Made by a program: the position numbers and the translations under genes. A stretch of 64,000 nt of DNA, taken from contig NZ_OMOQ01000005.1 of NCBI RefSeq assembly GCF_900302475.1, positions 43,840 to 107,839 on the forward strand. The letters are read 5' to 3'. Below the pieces are notes generated by a model. The model was given only the letters and a program-made list of their open reading frames with translations, was not told the DNA's origin and made no database searches. This DNA comes from Defluviimonas aquaemixtae. Lineage in GTDB: Bacteria; Pseudomonadota; Alphaproteobacteria; Rhodobacterales; Rhodobacteraceae. Below are positions 28,622-38,978 of the stretch, in pieces; the stretch's first letter is position 1; each line of letters opens with the position of its first letter.

Positions 28622-29347
28622 ATGGAACGTCTGCGCCTCATGTTTTCCCATCACACGATTCTGGGCACAGCCGCCGGGATCGTCCTCGGCGTCGTCATCG
28701 TCACCACGGCCGGCCTGCCCTGGCTGTGGGCGCTCGTTCTGCTCGGCATCCCGGCGCAGATGTTAAACGAATACAACCTGCACCGGTTCATATTCCACCT
28801 GCCGCCGCCAGAACGGCAATGGCAATTCGACCTGCTCTACCGGGCGCATTACGGGCATCACGATTTCCCGGCCAACCCCGCGCTGTTCTTCGCACCCGAC
28901 TTCGTGGTCTTCCCGGTACTCGCGACCAATTTCACCGCCGTCTGGGCAATTTTCGCGCTTTTCGGTGCGGATTGGGCTCTGGCCGGCGCATCGGCGATCG
29001 TCCTGATCGGGGGCGGGGCGACGTTCTTGGCCTACGAGTGGTTCCACACGACCGCCCATCTCGCGGTGAATAAGACCGCCGTCGAGCGCCATGTCACGAT
29101 ACTGCACAACCAGCACCACTTCCGCGACTTCTCCAGGTGGTTCCACGTCACCGCGGGAGGCGAAATCATTGACCGCGCGATGGGCACCGCCATCGACCGC
29201 GAGGCGTTGAAGTCGCAAGGCCGGACCGAGTTCATCCGGACGCTCGGCATGCGCCCCGGCGATCCTCGCCTCGTGGCCGCGCGCCGCCGCTTCGCCAACC
29301 GCTACGGGCTGACCGAAGACGAAATCGTCCGCGCCGCGCGCGCCTGA
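28622..29347 (+). CDS. Fatty acid hydroxylase / sterol desaturase family membrane protein
   Basis: A 241-residue membrane di-iron protein with at least three helices. The histidine clusters that bind iron are all present: HRFIFH, HYGHHD, EWFHTTAH and HNQHHF. This matches the fatty-acid-hydroxylase superfamily (sterol desaturase, carotenoid hydroxylase and alkylglycerol monooxygenase types). It probably hydroxylates a lipid. Start ATG 28622 follows AAAGGA. It converges on hemC. The substrate remains open. Confidence 0.85.
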   Translation: MERLRLMFSHHTILGTAAGIVLGVVIVTTAGLPWLWALVLLGIPAQMLNEYNLHRFIFHLPPPERQWQFDLLYRAHYGHHDFPANPALFFAPDFVVFPVLATNFTAVWAIFALFGADWALAGASAIVLIGGGATFLAYEWFHTTAHLAVNKTAVERHVTILHNQHHFRDFSRWFHVTAGGEIIDRAMGTAIDREALKSQGRTEFIRTLGMRPGDPRLVAARRRFANRYGLTEDEIVRAARA

Positions 29348-29378
29348 TATCCCATCTTCTGTCCGAAAACACTCCAAG

Positions 29379-29415
29379 GGAGGCGCCGCGAACGCGGCGG
29401 CGGGTCAGAGCCTCC
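29379..29415. terminator. Candidate bidirectional terminator between the hydroxylase gene and hemC
   Basis: A nested hairpin: GGAGGC (29379-29384) pairs with GCCTCC (29410-29415), and within it GCCGCG (29385-29390) pairs with CGCGGC (29393-29398). It lies in the 71-nt gap between convergent genes. The minus strand has a TTTT stretch soon after. Confidence 0.5.
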
Positions 29416-29418
29416 TTC

Positions 29419-30357
29419 TCAGCGCCAGTCGAAGAAGCCCGCCGGTGCCCGTGACAGGAGCTCATCCGCAAGATCGCGGCCAGCCTCTGCGCCGTCGGCA
29501 ACGCCCACGCGCCGTGCGCCGCGGATCACCTCGGACCCGTCGGGGCGCAGGATCTCGCCCCTCAGCCACAGCAGGCCGCCGTCGTGCATGGCGAGACCTG
29601 CGATCGGCGTCTCGCACGACCCGTCGAGCGCGCGGAGAAACGCGCGCTCGGCCGCCAGGCGCTCGCCCGTCGCGTTGTCGTGAATTGCCGTCAGCAACGC
29701 CTCTGCCCGTGCGTCGGCTGCGCGACGCTCGATCCCGATGGCGCCCTGCGCGACGGCGGGCAGCATCTCTTCTGGCTCGATCGCGCCACGCGCCACGCTC
29801 GCCATGCCGAGCCGGTTGAGACCCGCCATGGCGAGAAAAGTCGCCGCCGCGATACCGTCCTCAAGTTTTCTTAGCCGCGTCTGCACGTTGCCCCGGAACT
29901 CGACAAGCTTCAGATCTGGCCTCCGGTTGGCAAGCTGCGCCCGCCGCCGAAGCGACGAGGACCCGACGACCGCGCCTTCCGGCAGATCGGCCAGGCGTTC
30001 GATCCCGGGCGAAACGAAGGCGTCACGCACATCCTCGCGCGGCAGGTAGCAGTCGAGAAGCAGCCCCTCCGGCTGCGCGACCGGCATGTCCTTCATCGAG
30101 TGGACCGCGATGTCGATGGCGCCCGCCAGAAGCGCCTCCTCGATTTCTTTCGTGAAGAGCCCCTTGCCGCCGATCTCCTTCAAGGGGCGGTCCTGCACCT
30201 GATCACCCGTCGTCTTGATGATGACGATCTCGCAGGCATCCTCGGTGATCCCATGCGCCGCCATGAGCCGCGTGCGCGTCTCGAACGCTTGCGCAAGCGC
30301 GAGCGGCGAGCCGCGCGTGCCGATTTTCAGGGGCGATTTGGCCGTTGGCATGTTCAT
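29419..30357 (-). CDS. hemC: Porphobilinogen deaminase (hydroxymethylbilane synthase)
   Basis: A 312-residue enzyme that joins four porphobilinogens into hydroxymethylbilane. Characteristic stretches: LKIGTRGSPLALAQA at the N-terminus, the catalytic-Asp region AIDIAVHSMKDMP, VVGSSSLRRRAQLANRRPDL, and the cofactor-attachment Cys in LRALDGSCETPIAGLA (about residue 240). Start ATG at 30357 (a second Met is two codons in). It is divergent from hemE with a 105-nt shared control region, the usual arrangement in Rhodobacterales. Confidence 0.96.
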   Translation of the reverse strand: MNMPTAKSPLKIGTRGSPLALAQAFETRTRLMAAHGITEDACEIVIIKTTGDQVQDRPLKEIGGKGLFTKEIEEALLAGAIDIAVHSMKDMPVAQPEGLLLDCYLPREDVRDAFVSPGIERLADLPEGAVVGSSSLRRRAQLANRRPDLKLVEFRGNVQTRLRKLEDGIAAATFLAMAGLNRLGMASVARGAIEPEEMLPAVAQGAIGIERRAADARAEALLTAIHDNATGERLAAERAFLRALDGSCETPIAGLAMHDGGLLWLRGEILRPDGSEVIRGARRVGVADGAEAGRDLADELLSRAPAGFFDWR

Positions 30358-30462
30358 GGCTCCGGCATATCCGCGACATGACGTCCGCGCAATGGCCCGA
30401 CCCGCTCCTCCAGCTTGACATCGCGTCGCGGCAAAGGATCAAAGGGGGCGAAGGAGAGCCCG

Positions 30463-31488
30463 ATGACCAAGACGATCCTCAGTGCCCTCGCCGGCGAGAC
30501 GTTGCCCGTGCCGCCGATCTGGATGATGCGTCAGGCGGGCCGCTACCTGCCGGAATACCGCGAAACAAGGGCCAAGGCGGGGGATTTCCTGTCGCTCTGC
30601 TACACGCCCGAGCTTGCGGCCGAGGTGACATTGCAGCCGATCCGCCGCTACGGGTTCGATGCGGCGATCCTGTTTGCCGATATTCTTCTTATACCACAGG
30701 CGCTTGGAACCGATTTGTGGTTCGAAACCGGTGAGGGGCCGCGATTGTCCACGATCACGGGACCGGACGACCTCAGCCGCCTGAAGCCGCGCGAGGCGAT
30801 TCACGACACGCTTTCCCCAGTCTACGAGACGGTGCGTATCCTCGCACGGGAACTGCCGAAGGACGTGACTCTGATCGGTTTTGCGGGGGCGCCGTGGACG
30901 GTCGCGACCTACATGATTGCCGGGCGCGGCACGCCCGATCAGGCACCCGCCCACGCGCTAAAGGACGGCGACCGGGCGACCTTCATGGTGCTCATCGACC
31001 TGCTGACAGAGGCGACGATCGACTACCTGTCGGCTCAGGTCGAGGCCGGAGCCGAGGTCGTGAAACTGTTCGACAGCTGGGCCGGGTCGCTGAACGGGCG
31101 TGATTTCGACGACTTCGCCGTCACCCCCGCCGCCCGGATCGTCGCGGCGCTGAAGGCGCGCCATCCCGGCCTGCCCGTCATCGCCTTCCCGCGCGAAGCG
31201 GGGGAGCGCTATGTCGGTTTCGCAAAGTCGACAGGGGCAGATTGCGTGGCCATCGACAACTCGGTGGCGGCGGAATGGGCGGCCGAACACGTGCAGACCG
31301 ATGTCTGCGTGCAAGGCAACCTCGACCCCGCGCTCCTCGTCACCGGAGGCGACCGGCTGGTCTCGGAAACCCGTCGCATCGTGCAGGCCTTCTCGAAAGG
31401 ACCGCACATCTTCAATCTTGGCCACGGGATCACGCCCGACGCCGATCCTGACAACGTGCACCGGATGATCGAGGCGGTGCGCGGCTGA
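30463..31488 (+). CDS. hemE: Uroporphyrinogen III decarboxylase
   Basis: A 341-residue cytoplasmic enzyme that converts uroporphyrinogen III to coproporphyrinogen III. The family signatures [20 protein letters not shown] (about residues 16-36, with the catalytic Arg) and [16 protein letters not shown] are intact, as are the Asp of [11 protein letters not shown] and the C-terminal [13 protein letters not shown] with AAGGAG 6 nt upstream; 16 more upstream codons are in frame but unlikely. Its product is the substrate of HemF encoded at 8898-9791. Confidence 0.97.
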   Translation: MTKTILSALAGETLPVPPIWMMRQAGRYLPEYRETRAKAGDFLSLCYTPELAAEVTLQPIRRYGFDAAILFADILLIPQALGTDLWFETGEGPRLSTITGPDDLSRLKPREAIHDTLSPVYETVRILARELPKDVTLIGFAGAPWTVATYMIAGRGTPDQAPAHALKDGDRATFMVLIDLLTEATIDYLSAQVEAGAEVVKLFDSWAGSLNGRDFDDFAVTPAARIVAALKARHPGLPVIAFPREAGERYVGFAKSTGADCVAIDNSVAAEWAAEHVQTDVCVQGNLDPALLVTGGDRLVSETRRIVQAFSKGPHIFNLGHGITPDADPDNVHRMIEAVRG

Positions 31489-31598
31489 GGCGCGCCCTGC
31501 GCCCGTGTCGGTACGGCGGTGCGAGAATGTCGTAAATGGTCCAGCCCGCGGGGCGCGCCGCGTCCTAGAACGGGGCGACACGCATCTTCGGAGGAACC

Positions 31599-33638
31599 AT
31601 GACCTCGAACGATCCGCTCCTTCAGCCCTACCAGCTCAAGCACTTGACGCTGAAAAACCGGATCATGACAACGGCGCATGAACCGGCCTATCCGGAGGAC
31701 GGGCTGCCCAAGGAGCGCTACCGCGCCTACCACGCCGAACGCGCGAAGGGCGGCGTCGCGATGACCATGACGGCGGGCTCGGCCATCGTCTCGCGCGACA
31801 GCCCGCCTGCCTTCAACAACATCCTAGCCTGGAAGGACGAGGTCGTGCCGTGGATGGCCAAGCTCGTGGACGAGTGCCACGGGCACGGCTGCGCAGTGAT
31901 GATCCAGCTCACCCATCTCGGCTGGCGGACCACCTGGAACCGGGGCGACTGGCTGCCTTCGATCGCCCCCTCGGGAATGCGTGAGCCTGCCCACCGCGCC
32001 TTTCCGAAGGTTATGGAGGACTGGGACATCGCCCGCGTGATCCGCGACTATGCCGACGCAGCGGAAAGGATGAAGGCGGCGGGCCTCGACGGGATCGAGC
32101 TCGAATGCTACGGCCACCTGATCGACGCCTTCTGGTCGCCGCGCCAGAACGCGCTGGAGGCGCCTTGGAACGGCGACCTGCCCGCACGTATGAAATTCAG
32201 CTTCGACGTGCTTCAGGCGATCCGCGAGCGCGTGGGCGCGGATTTTCTCGTCGGCGTGCGCTACACGGCAGACGACCTCGCGCCCCACGGGATCACGGCA
32301 GAAGACGGGATCGAGATCGGCAAGCGGCTCCGTGACAGCGGGCTTGTCGACTTTCTCAACATCATCCGGGGTAGGGTCGAGACGGATGCGGCGCTGACCG
32401 ATGTGATCCCCGTGCAGGGCATGAAATCGGCGCCGCATCTCGACTTCGCGGGCCGCATCCGCGGCGAGGTCGGCCTGCCCACCTTCCACGCCGCGCGCAT
32501 CCCCGACGTGGCCACCGCGCGTCATGCGGTCGCCTCGGGCAAGCTCGACATGGTCGGCATGACGCGGGCGCATATCGCCGAGCCGCATATCGTCAGGAAG
32601 ATCATGGAGGGACGCGAGGACGATATCCGGCCCTGCGTCGGCGCGACCTATTGCCTCGACCGGATCTATCAGGGCGGCGAGGCGCTCTGCATCCACAACG
32701 CCGCGACGGGGCGGGAGCTTTTAATGCCGCAGGTGATCACGCCCGCGACTGAACGAAAGCGCATCGTGATCGTCGGTGCCGGCCCCGGCGGGCTTGAAGC
32801 CGCCCGCGTCGCGGCCGAGCGCGGCCACCGCGTGACCGTCTTCGAGGCTGCACCGGAGGCGGGCGGCCAGGTCAGGTTGACCGCCCAAAGCCCACGACGG
32901 CGCGAAATGATCGGCATCATTGACTGGCGCATGGCGCAGTGCGCCGCCCGCGACGTCGAGTTCCGCTTCAACACTTGGGCCGAGGCCGAGGACGTGACCG
33001 CCGAGACCCCCGACGTGGTCATCGTCGCCACGGGCGGCCTACCCAATACCGAGGTGCTCGAAAAGGGCAACGAGCTCGTCGTCTCGGCCTGGGACATCAT
33101 CTCGGGAGACGCCAAGCCGGGATCGAACGTCTTGATCTATGACGATGCGGGCGACCACCCCGGTCTGCAGGCGGCCGAGATCGCCGCGAATGCCGGCGCG
33201 AAGGTCGAGATCATGACCCGCGACCGTACCTTCGCGCCCGAGGTCATGGGCATGAACCTCGTCCCCTACATGCGCTCGCTGCAGGAAAAGGACGTCACAT
33301 TCACCGTGACCTGGTGTCTCAAGGGGGTGGAGAAGGACGGCAACCAGATCAGGGCCACGATCGGGTCGGACTACCTGCCGATCGTGAGGACCCGGCACTA
33401 CGATCAGGTCGTCGTCAACCACGGAACGCTGCCGCTTGATGAACTCTACTTCGCGCTGAGGCCCATGTCGGTGAACCTTGGCGAAGTCGACTACGACGCG
33501 CTCATCGAGGGCCGGCGGCAGACCGTGAAGGGCGGGCCGGAAGGCGCATTCCGGCTCTACCGCATCGGCGATGCCGTTTCCGCGCGCAATACCCATGCGG
33601 CAATTTACGACGCGCTGCGGCTTGTGAAGGATATCTGA
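31599..33638 (+). CDS. NADH:flavin oxidoreductase of the trimethylamine-dehydrogenase/demethylase type, with altered Fe-S motif
   Basis: A 679-residue protein. Residues 1-370 form an FMN-binding TIM barrel (start LLQPYQLKHLTLKNRIMTTA; GIELECYGHLIDAF with active-site His). A 4Fe-4S ligand region follows, then an FAD/NAD(P)-binding part with VIVGAGPGGLEAARVAAERG and VVIVATGG. This is the domain order of trimethylamine dehydrogenase, 2,4-dienoyl-CoA reductase and N-methylproline/dimethylglycine demethylases. In the Fe-S region the usual C-x2-C-x2-C-x11-C reads C-x5-C-x11-C (second Cys is Ala), checked on the DNA. It precedes the molybdenum hydroxylase genes by 114 nt on the same strand. Oxidative N-demethylation is the likeliest activity. 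Confidence 0.87.
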   Translation: MTSNDPLLQPYQLKHLTLKNRIMTTAHEPAYPEDGLPKERYRAYHAERAKGGVAMTMTAGSAIVSRDSPPAFNNILAWKDEVVPWMAKLVDECHGHGCAVMIQLTHLGWRTTWNRGDWLPSIAPSGMREPAHRAFPKVMEDWDIARVIRDYADAAERMKAAGLDGIELECYGHLIDAFWSPRQNALEAPWNGDLPARMKFSFDVLQAIRERVGADFLVGVRYTADDLAPHGITAEDGIEIGKRLRDSGLVDFLNIIRGRVETDAALTDVIPVQGMKSAPHLDFAGRIRGEVGLPTFHAARIPDVATARHAVASGKLDMVGMTRAHIAEPHIVRKIMEGREDDIRPCVGATYCLDRIYQGGEALCIHNAATGRELLMPQVITPATERKRIVIVGAGPGGLEAARVAAERGHRVTVFEAAPEAGGQVRLTAQSPRRREMIGIIDWRMAQCAARDVEFRFNTWAEAEDVTAETPDVVIVATGGLPNTEVLEKGNELVVSAWDIISGDAKPGSNVLIYDDAGDHPGLQAAEIAANAGAKVEIMTRDRTFAPEVMGMNLVPYMRSLQEKDVTFTVTWCLKGVEKDGNQIRATIGSDYLPIVRTRHYDQVVVNHGTLPLDELYFALRPMSVNLGEVDYDALIEGRRQTVKGGPEGAFRLYRIGDAVSARNTHAAIYDALRLVKDI

Positions 33639-33752
33639 GCGGTCGGCTCTTCACCTTTTCGGCTGGTCAGGTATTGTGACGCTCTGGCGCCGAACCGCTT
33701 TCGCCCGGCCGGTGCCGATTTCAGAATGACGGTCGGGAGGACGAAGCCGAAT

Positions 33753-34616
33753 ATGCGATACCTAGCCGCGAACACCGCCAAGGAGGCCGCCGAAGCGCTC
33801 GCCGCCGAAGCGGGCACCGCCCGCGTGCTGGCGGGAGGAACGGATGTGCTCGTCCAGCTCAAGTCCGGCATGGTCGAACCCGACCTCATCGTCGACATCA
33901 AGCGCATTCCGGGCATGCGGGACATCACCACTGAAGACGGCGGCTACCGCATCGGCGCGGCGGTGTCGGGCGCCGAGCTTGGCGAACATGAGGGGGTCTG
34001 CGAGATGTGGCCCGGCGTGGCCGAGGGATTCCAACTCATCGGCTCGACCCAGGTGCAGGGCCGCGCGACCATGACGGGCAATCTCTGCAACGGTTCGCCC
34101 GCCGCAGATGCCGTCCCACCGCTCGTCGCCGCCAGCGCCACCGCCCGGATCGTCGGACCGAAAGGCGAGCGCGACTGCCCGATCGCCGACATCCCGTCCG
34201 GCCCCGGCAAGACGACCCTGAAGAAGGGCGAGATCGTCACCTCGATCTTCCTACCCGCGCGGCCCGACCGCGCCTCCGACGCCTATCTCCGCTTCATTCC
34301 GCGCACCGAGATGGACATCGCCGTCGCTTCCGCCGGCGTCTCGCTGGAACTGAACCCGGACGGCACCGTCAAGACCGCCCGCATCGCCCTCGGCGCCGTC
34401 GCGCCGACCGTGATCCTCGCCGAAGACGCGGCCAAGCTTCTCGTCGGCACCAAGCTCGACGACGCGACGCTCGCGAAAATGGCCAAGGCCTGCGAATCCG
34501 TCTGCAGGCCCATCGACGACAAGCGCGGCACCGTCGAGTATCGCACCAAGACAGCGGGCACGCTGGCGAAGCGCGCCGCCCTGATCGCCTATGCCCGCGC
34601 CGGAGGTTCGAAATGA
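33753..34616 (+). CDS. Molybdenum hydroxylase FAD subunit (CoxM/XdhB type)
   Basis: A 287-residue FAD-binding subunit of the xanthine dehydrogenase family. The FAD motifs ARVLAGGTDVLVQLKSG (about residues 27-43) and QVQGRATMTGNLCNGSPAADAVPPL are typical, and the CO-dehydrogenase flavoprotein C-terminal domain follows (RTEMDIAVASAGV). It accepts electrons from the Fe-S subunit and passes them on. I start at MRYLAANT; GGGAGG lies 12 nt upstream, and the upstream ATG at 33726 has no ribosome site. The stop overlaps the next gene (ATGA). Confidence 0.9.
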   Translation: MRYLAANTAKEAAEALAAEAGTARVLAGGTDVLVQLKSGMVEPDLIVDIKRIPGMRDITTEDGGYRIGAAVSGAELGEHEGVCEMWPGVAEGFQLIGSTQVQGRATMTGNLCNGSPAADAVPPLVAASATARIVGPKGERDCPIADIPSGPGKTTLKKGEIVTSIFLPARPDRASDAYLRFIPRTEMDIAVASAGVSLELNPDGTVKTARIALGAVAPTVILAEDAAKLLVGTKLDDATLAKMAKACESVCRPIDDKRGTVEYRTKTAGTLAKRAALIAYARAGGSK

Positions 34617-35089
34617 AGGCCATTCCCGTCTCCACCACGATCAACGGCGATCCGCACGAATTCCTCTGCACGGCGGACGAGACGCTGCTCGACGCGCTGA
34701 GGAACCGGCTTGGCCTCACCGGCGCCAAGGAAGGCTGCGGCACCGGCGATTGCGGCGCCTGCTCGGTCATGCTGAACGGCCGGCTCGTCTGTTCCTGCCT
34801 CGTCCTCGGCGCGGAAGCCGAGGGCGCCGAGATCGCCACGATCGAGGGCATGGCCGACGGCGACGACCTGCATCCCCTGCAGCGCCACTTCATCGACCAT
34901 GCGGCACTGCAATGCGGGATCTGCACGCCCGGCATTCTCGTCGCCGCAAAGGCGCTTCTGGAAAAGAACCCCGAACCGTCGGACGAGGAACTGCGCTATT
35001 GGCTCGCCGGCAACCTCTGCCGCTGCACGGGCTACGACAAGATCATTCGCGCCGTTCAGTCGGCCGCGGCCGAGATGAGGGGGGCCTGA
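34613..35089 (+). CDS. Molybdenum hydroxylase 2Fe-2S subunit (CoxS type)
   Basis: A 158-residue electron-transfer subunit with two 2Fe-2S clusters. The plant-type cluster ligands are in KEGCGTGDCGACSVMLNGRLVCSC, and the second cluster has CGICTPG and CRCTGY. Length and motifs match CoxS/XdhC small subunits. It overlaps the FAD subunit gene by 4 nt and is followed one base later by the catalytic subunit gene, so the three are translated together. Confidence 0.95.
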   Translation: MKAIPVSTTINGDPHEFLCTADETLLDALRNRLGLTGAKEGCGTGDCGACSVMLNGRLVCSCLVLGAEAEGAEIATIEGMADGDDLHPLQRHFIDHAALQCGICTPGILVAAKALLEKNPEPSDEELRYWLAGNLCRCTGYDKIIRAVQSAAAEMRGA

Positions 35090-35090
35090 C

Positions 35091-37334
35091 ATGTCGCTCG
35101 ACGAATATGTGAAGCGTGAGTTCAAACAGGTCGGAACGCGGGTCCGCCGCCCCGACGGCGTGGACAAGGTCACCGGCCGGGCGATGTACGGCGCGGACGC
35201 GACCGCGCCGGGCATGTTGATGGGCCGCATCCTCAGAAGCCCCCATGCCCATGCGCGGATCAAGAGCATCGACGCCTCGAAGGCGCTCGCGCTGAAGGGC
35301 GTCAAGGCGATCGTCACCGCCGAGGATTTCGGCGTGCCCGAGGACGACTTCACCCTCGACGTGCAGGACAACTGCATTGCGCGTGGCAAAGCGCTCTATG
35401 ACGGTCATGCCGTGGCCGCCGTCGCCGCGACGGATGCGGCGACCGCCCGGGCCGCGCTGAAGCTGATTAAGGTCGAGTACGAGGTCCTGCCCCACGTCAC
35501 CGACGTGGACGCGGCGATGAAGCCGGGCGCGCCGGTCGTGCAGGAAGGCCGCGTGCAGGAAAACGTGCCGAAGGGCTTCTCGGAAAACGTCACAGCGCAT
35601 TTCGAGTTCGGCCACGGCGATCTCGAAGCCGGCTTCGCCAAGGCCGACAAGATCGTCGAGCGCAGCTTCAAGACCGCCGCGACGCATCAAGGCTATATCG
35701 AACCGCATGCCTGCCTCGCCTCCGTCACCTCCGACGGAAAGGCCGACCTCTGGTGCTGCACGCAGGGCCAGTACATGGTCCGCACGCTCTGCGCCGACAT
35801 CATGGGCATGGAGGCGAGTCAGCTGCGCGTCACCGCCTCCGAGATCGGCGGCGGGTTCGGCGGCAAGACGACCGTGTTCATCGAACCGGTCGCGCTGATG
35901 CTGTCGAAGAAGGCCGGCCGCCCGGTCAAGCTCGTGATGACCCGCGACGAGGTCTTCCGCGCGACCGGACCGACGGTGTCGTCGTCCTCCGACGTCAAGA
36001 TCGGCATGACCACGGACGGCCGGATCACCGCGGGCCAGGCGACGCTCCGCTACCAGGGCGGCGCCTTTCCCTGCGCGACGACCGAATTCGGCTGTTCCGC
36101 GGCCTTCGCGGCCTACGACCTCGAAGCGGTCCGCACCTATGGCTGGTCGGTCCTCACGAACCGCCCGAAAGAGGCCGCCTACCGCGCGCCCGGTGCACCG
36201 ATGGCGGTTTACGCGGTGGAAAGCGTCGTGGACGAACTCTGCCAGGAGCTGGGCCTCGACCTGCTCGACGTCCGGCTGAAGAACGCCGCGCGGAAAGGGA
36301 CGAAGTCTTCCTACGGCCCGACCTTCCCCGATATCGGGCTTGTGGCCACCCTCGAGGCCGCGAAGGCACATCCGCATTACCAGGCGCCGCTCGGCCCCAA
36401 CCAAGGGCGCGGTCTGTCCTGCGGGTTCTGGTTCAACTTCGGTGGCAATACCTGCGTATCCTTGAACGTGAACACCGACGGCACGGTCGGAATCACCGAG
36501 GGCAATCCCGATATCGGCGGCAGCCGCGCCTCGATCAGCCTGATGGCGGCGGAAGAGCTCGGCATCCCCTACGACCGCATCCGCACCATCGTCGCCGACA
36601 CCTCGTCGCTCGGCTACAACGACGTGACCGACGGCAGCCGGGTGACCTTCGCGGTCGGATTGGCCACGATCAAGGCCGCCCGTGACGCGATCCAGAAGAT
36701 GTGTACCCGCGCGGCGAAGATCTGGGGCATCGACCCCGAGGCGGTCGAATGGAAGGACGGCGCGGCAGTGCCTGCCGGCCCGAACGCCGGGAAGTTCCCG
36801 CCGATGGCGCTGGCCGAGATCGCCGCCGTATCGGCCGAAACCGGCGGCCCTATTGCCGGCCACTACGAGGTCAATGCCGACGGCGCGGGCGTCTCGTTCG
36901 GCGTCCATCTCTGCGACGTCGAGGTGGACAAGGAAACCGGCGCGACGAAGGTCTTGCGCTACACCGTCTTCCAGGACGCAGGCAAGGCCGTCCATCCCGA
37001 CTATGTCGAAGGCCAGATGCAGGGCGGATCCGCGCAGGGCATCGGCTGGGCGCTGAACGAGGAGTACATCTACGGCGAGGACGGGCGGCTTCAGAACCCC
37101 GGCTTCCTCGACTACCGCGTTCCCGTCGCTTCGGACCTGCCGCCGATCGAGACGGTGATCCTCGAGATTCCCAATCCGGGCCATCCCTACGGCGTGCGCG
37201 GCGTTGGAGAGACCTCCATCGTCCCGCCGCTCGCTGCACTCTCGAACGCGGTCTCGCACGCGACGGGCGTCCGGATGACCGAACTGCCGATGTCGCCTCC
37301 GCGTGTTCTGAAGGCGATCAGCGGGGCGGGTTGA
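35091..37334 (+). CDS. Molybdenum hydroxylase catalytic subunit (xanthine dehydrogenase family)
   Basis: A 747-residue molybdopterin cytosine dinucleotide-type subunit that hydroxylates aromatic heterocycles or aldehydes with water-derived oxygen. Evidence: GTRVRRPDGVDKVTGRAMYGAD at the N-terminus, the glycine-rich GGGFGGKT cofactor loop, the active-site-loop AYRAPGAPMAVYAVE and the catalytic Glu in RGVGETSIVPP near the C-terminus. The CO-dehydrogenase loop AYxCSFR is absent, so this is not a form I CODH. The gene order FAD-FeS-Mo with a MoaD-like gene next is compact (1-nt gaps). The substrate is unknown; an N-heterocycle fits the neighbours. Confidence 0.93.
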   Translation: MSLDEYVKREFKQVGTRVRRPDGVDKVTGRAMYGADATAPGMLMGRILRSPHAHARIKSIDASKALALKGVKAIVTAEDFGVPEDDFTLDVQDNCIARGKALYDGHAVAAVAATDAATARAALKLIKVEYEVLPHVTDVDAAMKPGAPVVQEGRVQENVPKGFSENVTAHFEFGHGDLEAGFAKADKIVERSFKTAATHQGYIEPHACLASVTSDGKADLWCCTQGQYMVRTLCADIMGMEASQLRVTASEIGGGFGGKTTVFIEPVALMLSKKAGRPVKLVMTRDEVFRATGPTVSSSSDVKIGMTTDGRITAGQATLRYQGGAFPCATTEFGCSAAFAAYDLEAVRTYGWSVLTNRPKEAAYRAPGAPMAVYAVESVVDELCQELGLDLLDVRLKNAARKGTKSSYGPTFPDIGLVATLEAAKAHPHYQAPLGPNQGRGLSCGFWFNFGGNTCVSLNVNTDGTVGITEGNPDIGGSRASISLMAAEELGIPYDRIRTIVADTSSLGYNDVTDGSRVTFAVGLATIKAARDAIQKMCTRAAKIWGIDPEAVEWKDGAAVPAGPNAGKFPPMALAEIAAVSAETGGPIAGHYEVNADGAGVSFGVHLCDVEVDKETGATKVLRYTVFQDAGKAVHPDYVEGQMQGGSAQGIGWALNEEYIYGEDGRLQNPGFLDYRVPVASDLPPIETVILEIPNPGHPYGVRGVGETSIVPPLAALSNAVSHATGVRMTELPMSPPRVLKAISGAG

Positions 37335-37335
37335 G

Positions 37336-37581
37336 ATGGTCAAGGTCCGGCTCTGGGGCTCGCTGCGACAGGCCGCGGATGGCAAGACCGAAGTCGAGGT
37401 CGACGCAACGACCTTCAAGCAGCTCCTCGACCGGCTGGCCGAGGACTATCCCGGCCTCACACCGCAGATCAAGCGAGGCGTCTCGCTGTCGCTCGACGGC
37501 GTGATCTACCGCGAGGCGTGGTTCACCGAGATCAAACCCGACAGCGAGGTCGTTCTCATGCCCTACATGACCGGAGGCTAG
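37336..37581 (+). CDS. MoaD/ThiS-like small protein with C-terminal Gly-Gly
   Basis: An 81-residue beta-grasp protein (start MVKVRLWGSLRQAADGKTEV) ending TGG, with the terminal Gly-Gly that is adenylated and thiocarboxylated in MoaD and ThiS. It starts one base after the Mo-subunit gene, so it is the last gene of the hydroxylase transcript. It may supply sulfur for molybdopterin during maturation of this enzyme, or donate sulfur to another acceptor. No MoaE is seen in the window. Confidence 0.85.
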   Translation: MVKVRLWGSLRQAADGKTEVEVDATTFKQLLDRLAEDYPGLTPQIKRGVSLSLDGVIYREAWFTEIKPDSEVVLMPYMTGG

Positions 37582-37708
37582 AATCGGACCTGTGCAGGGA
37601 GGCAACCGCCACCCGTGTCGCATTTGCACCCAATGTGGTCGCGCTCACGACATTTTCGACTCGCCGCGTGGGGAAATGTGCGATGCTGCGGGGAAATCGC
37701 ATCCACGG

Positions 37709-37737
37709 TTGAAATCGTCGCGACGTTTCGATTAAGT
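37709..37737 (+). promoter_or_regulatory. Candidate sigma-70 promoter of the ABC transporter operon
   Basis: TTGAAA (37709-37714) and TTAAGT (37732-37737) are spaced by 17 bases, 38 bases before the ATG at 37775, in the 193-nt gap after the MoaD-like gene. Two GGGGAAAT direct repeats (starting 37669 and 37690, about 21 bases apart) lie just upstream of the -35 and could be an activator site. Confidence 0.45.
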
Positions 37738-37774
37738 CGCATAGCGCATAACGAAGACTCACAAAAACGCACCG

Positions 37775-38896
<1,122 letters not shown>

Positions 38897-38978
38897 GCGC
38901 CGGCACGAGTGTTGGCCCACCGCCTATCCCGGGGCACGGGCCGAACCTGAAATGACGGGACTGACTAGGGAGTAACTA

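Noticed and set aside
35091..37334. Catalytic subunit as a CO dehydrogenase (CoxL)
   Set aside because: The active-site loop AYxCSFR of form I CODH is missing; AYRAPGAP is of the general xanthine-dehydrogenase type.
35043..37418. 791-codon minus-strand frame over the Mo subunit
   Set aside because: Low-complexity antisense shadow of a clear Mo hydroxylase gene.
37669..37697. GGGGAAAT direct repeats as a start of an iteron or CRISPR-like array
   Set aside because: Only two copies exist and no further spaced repeats follow.
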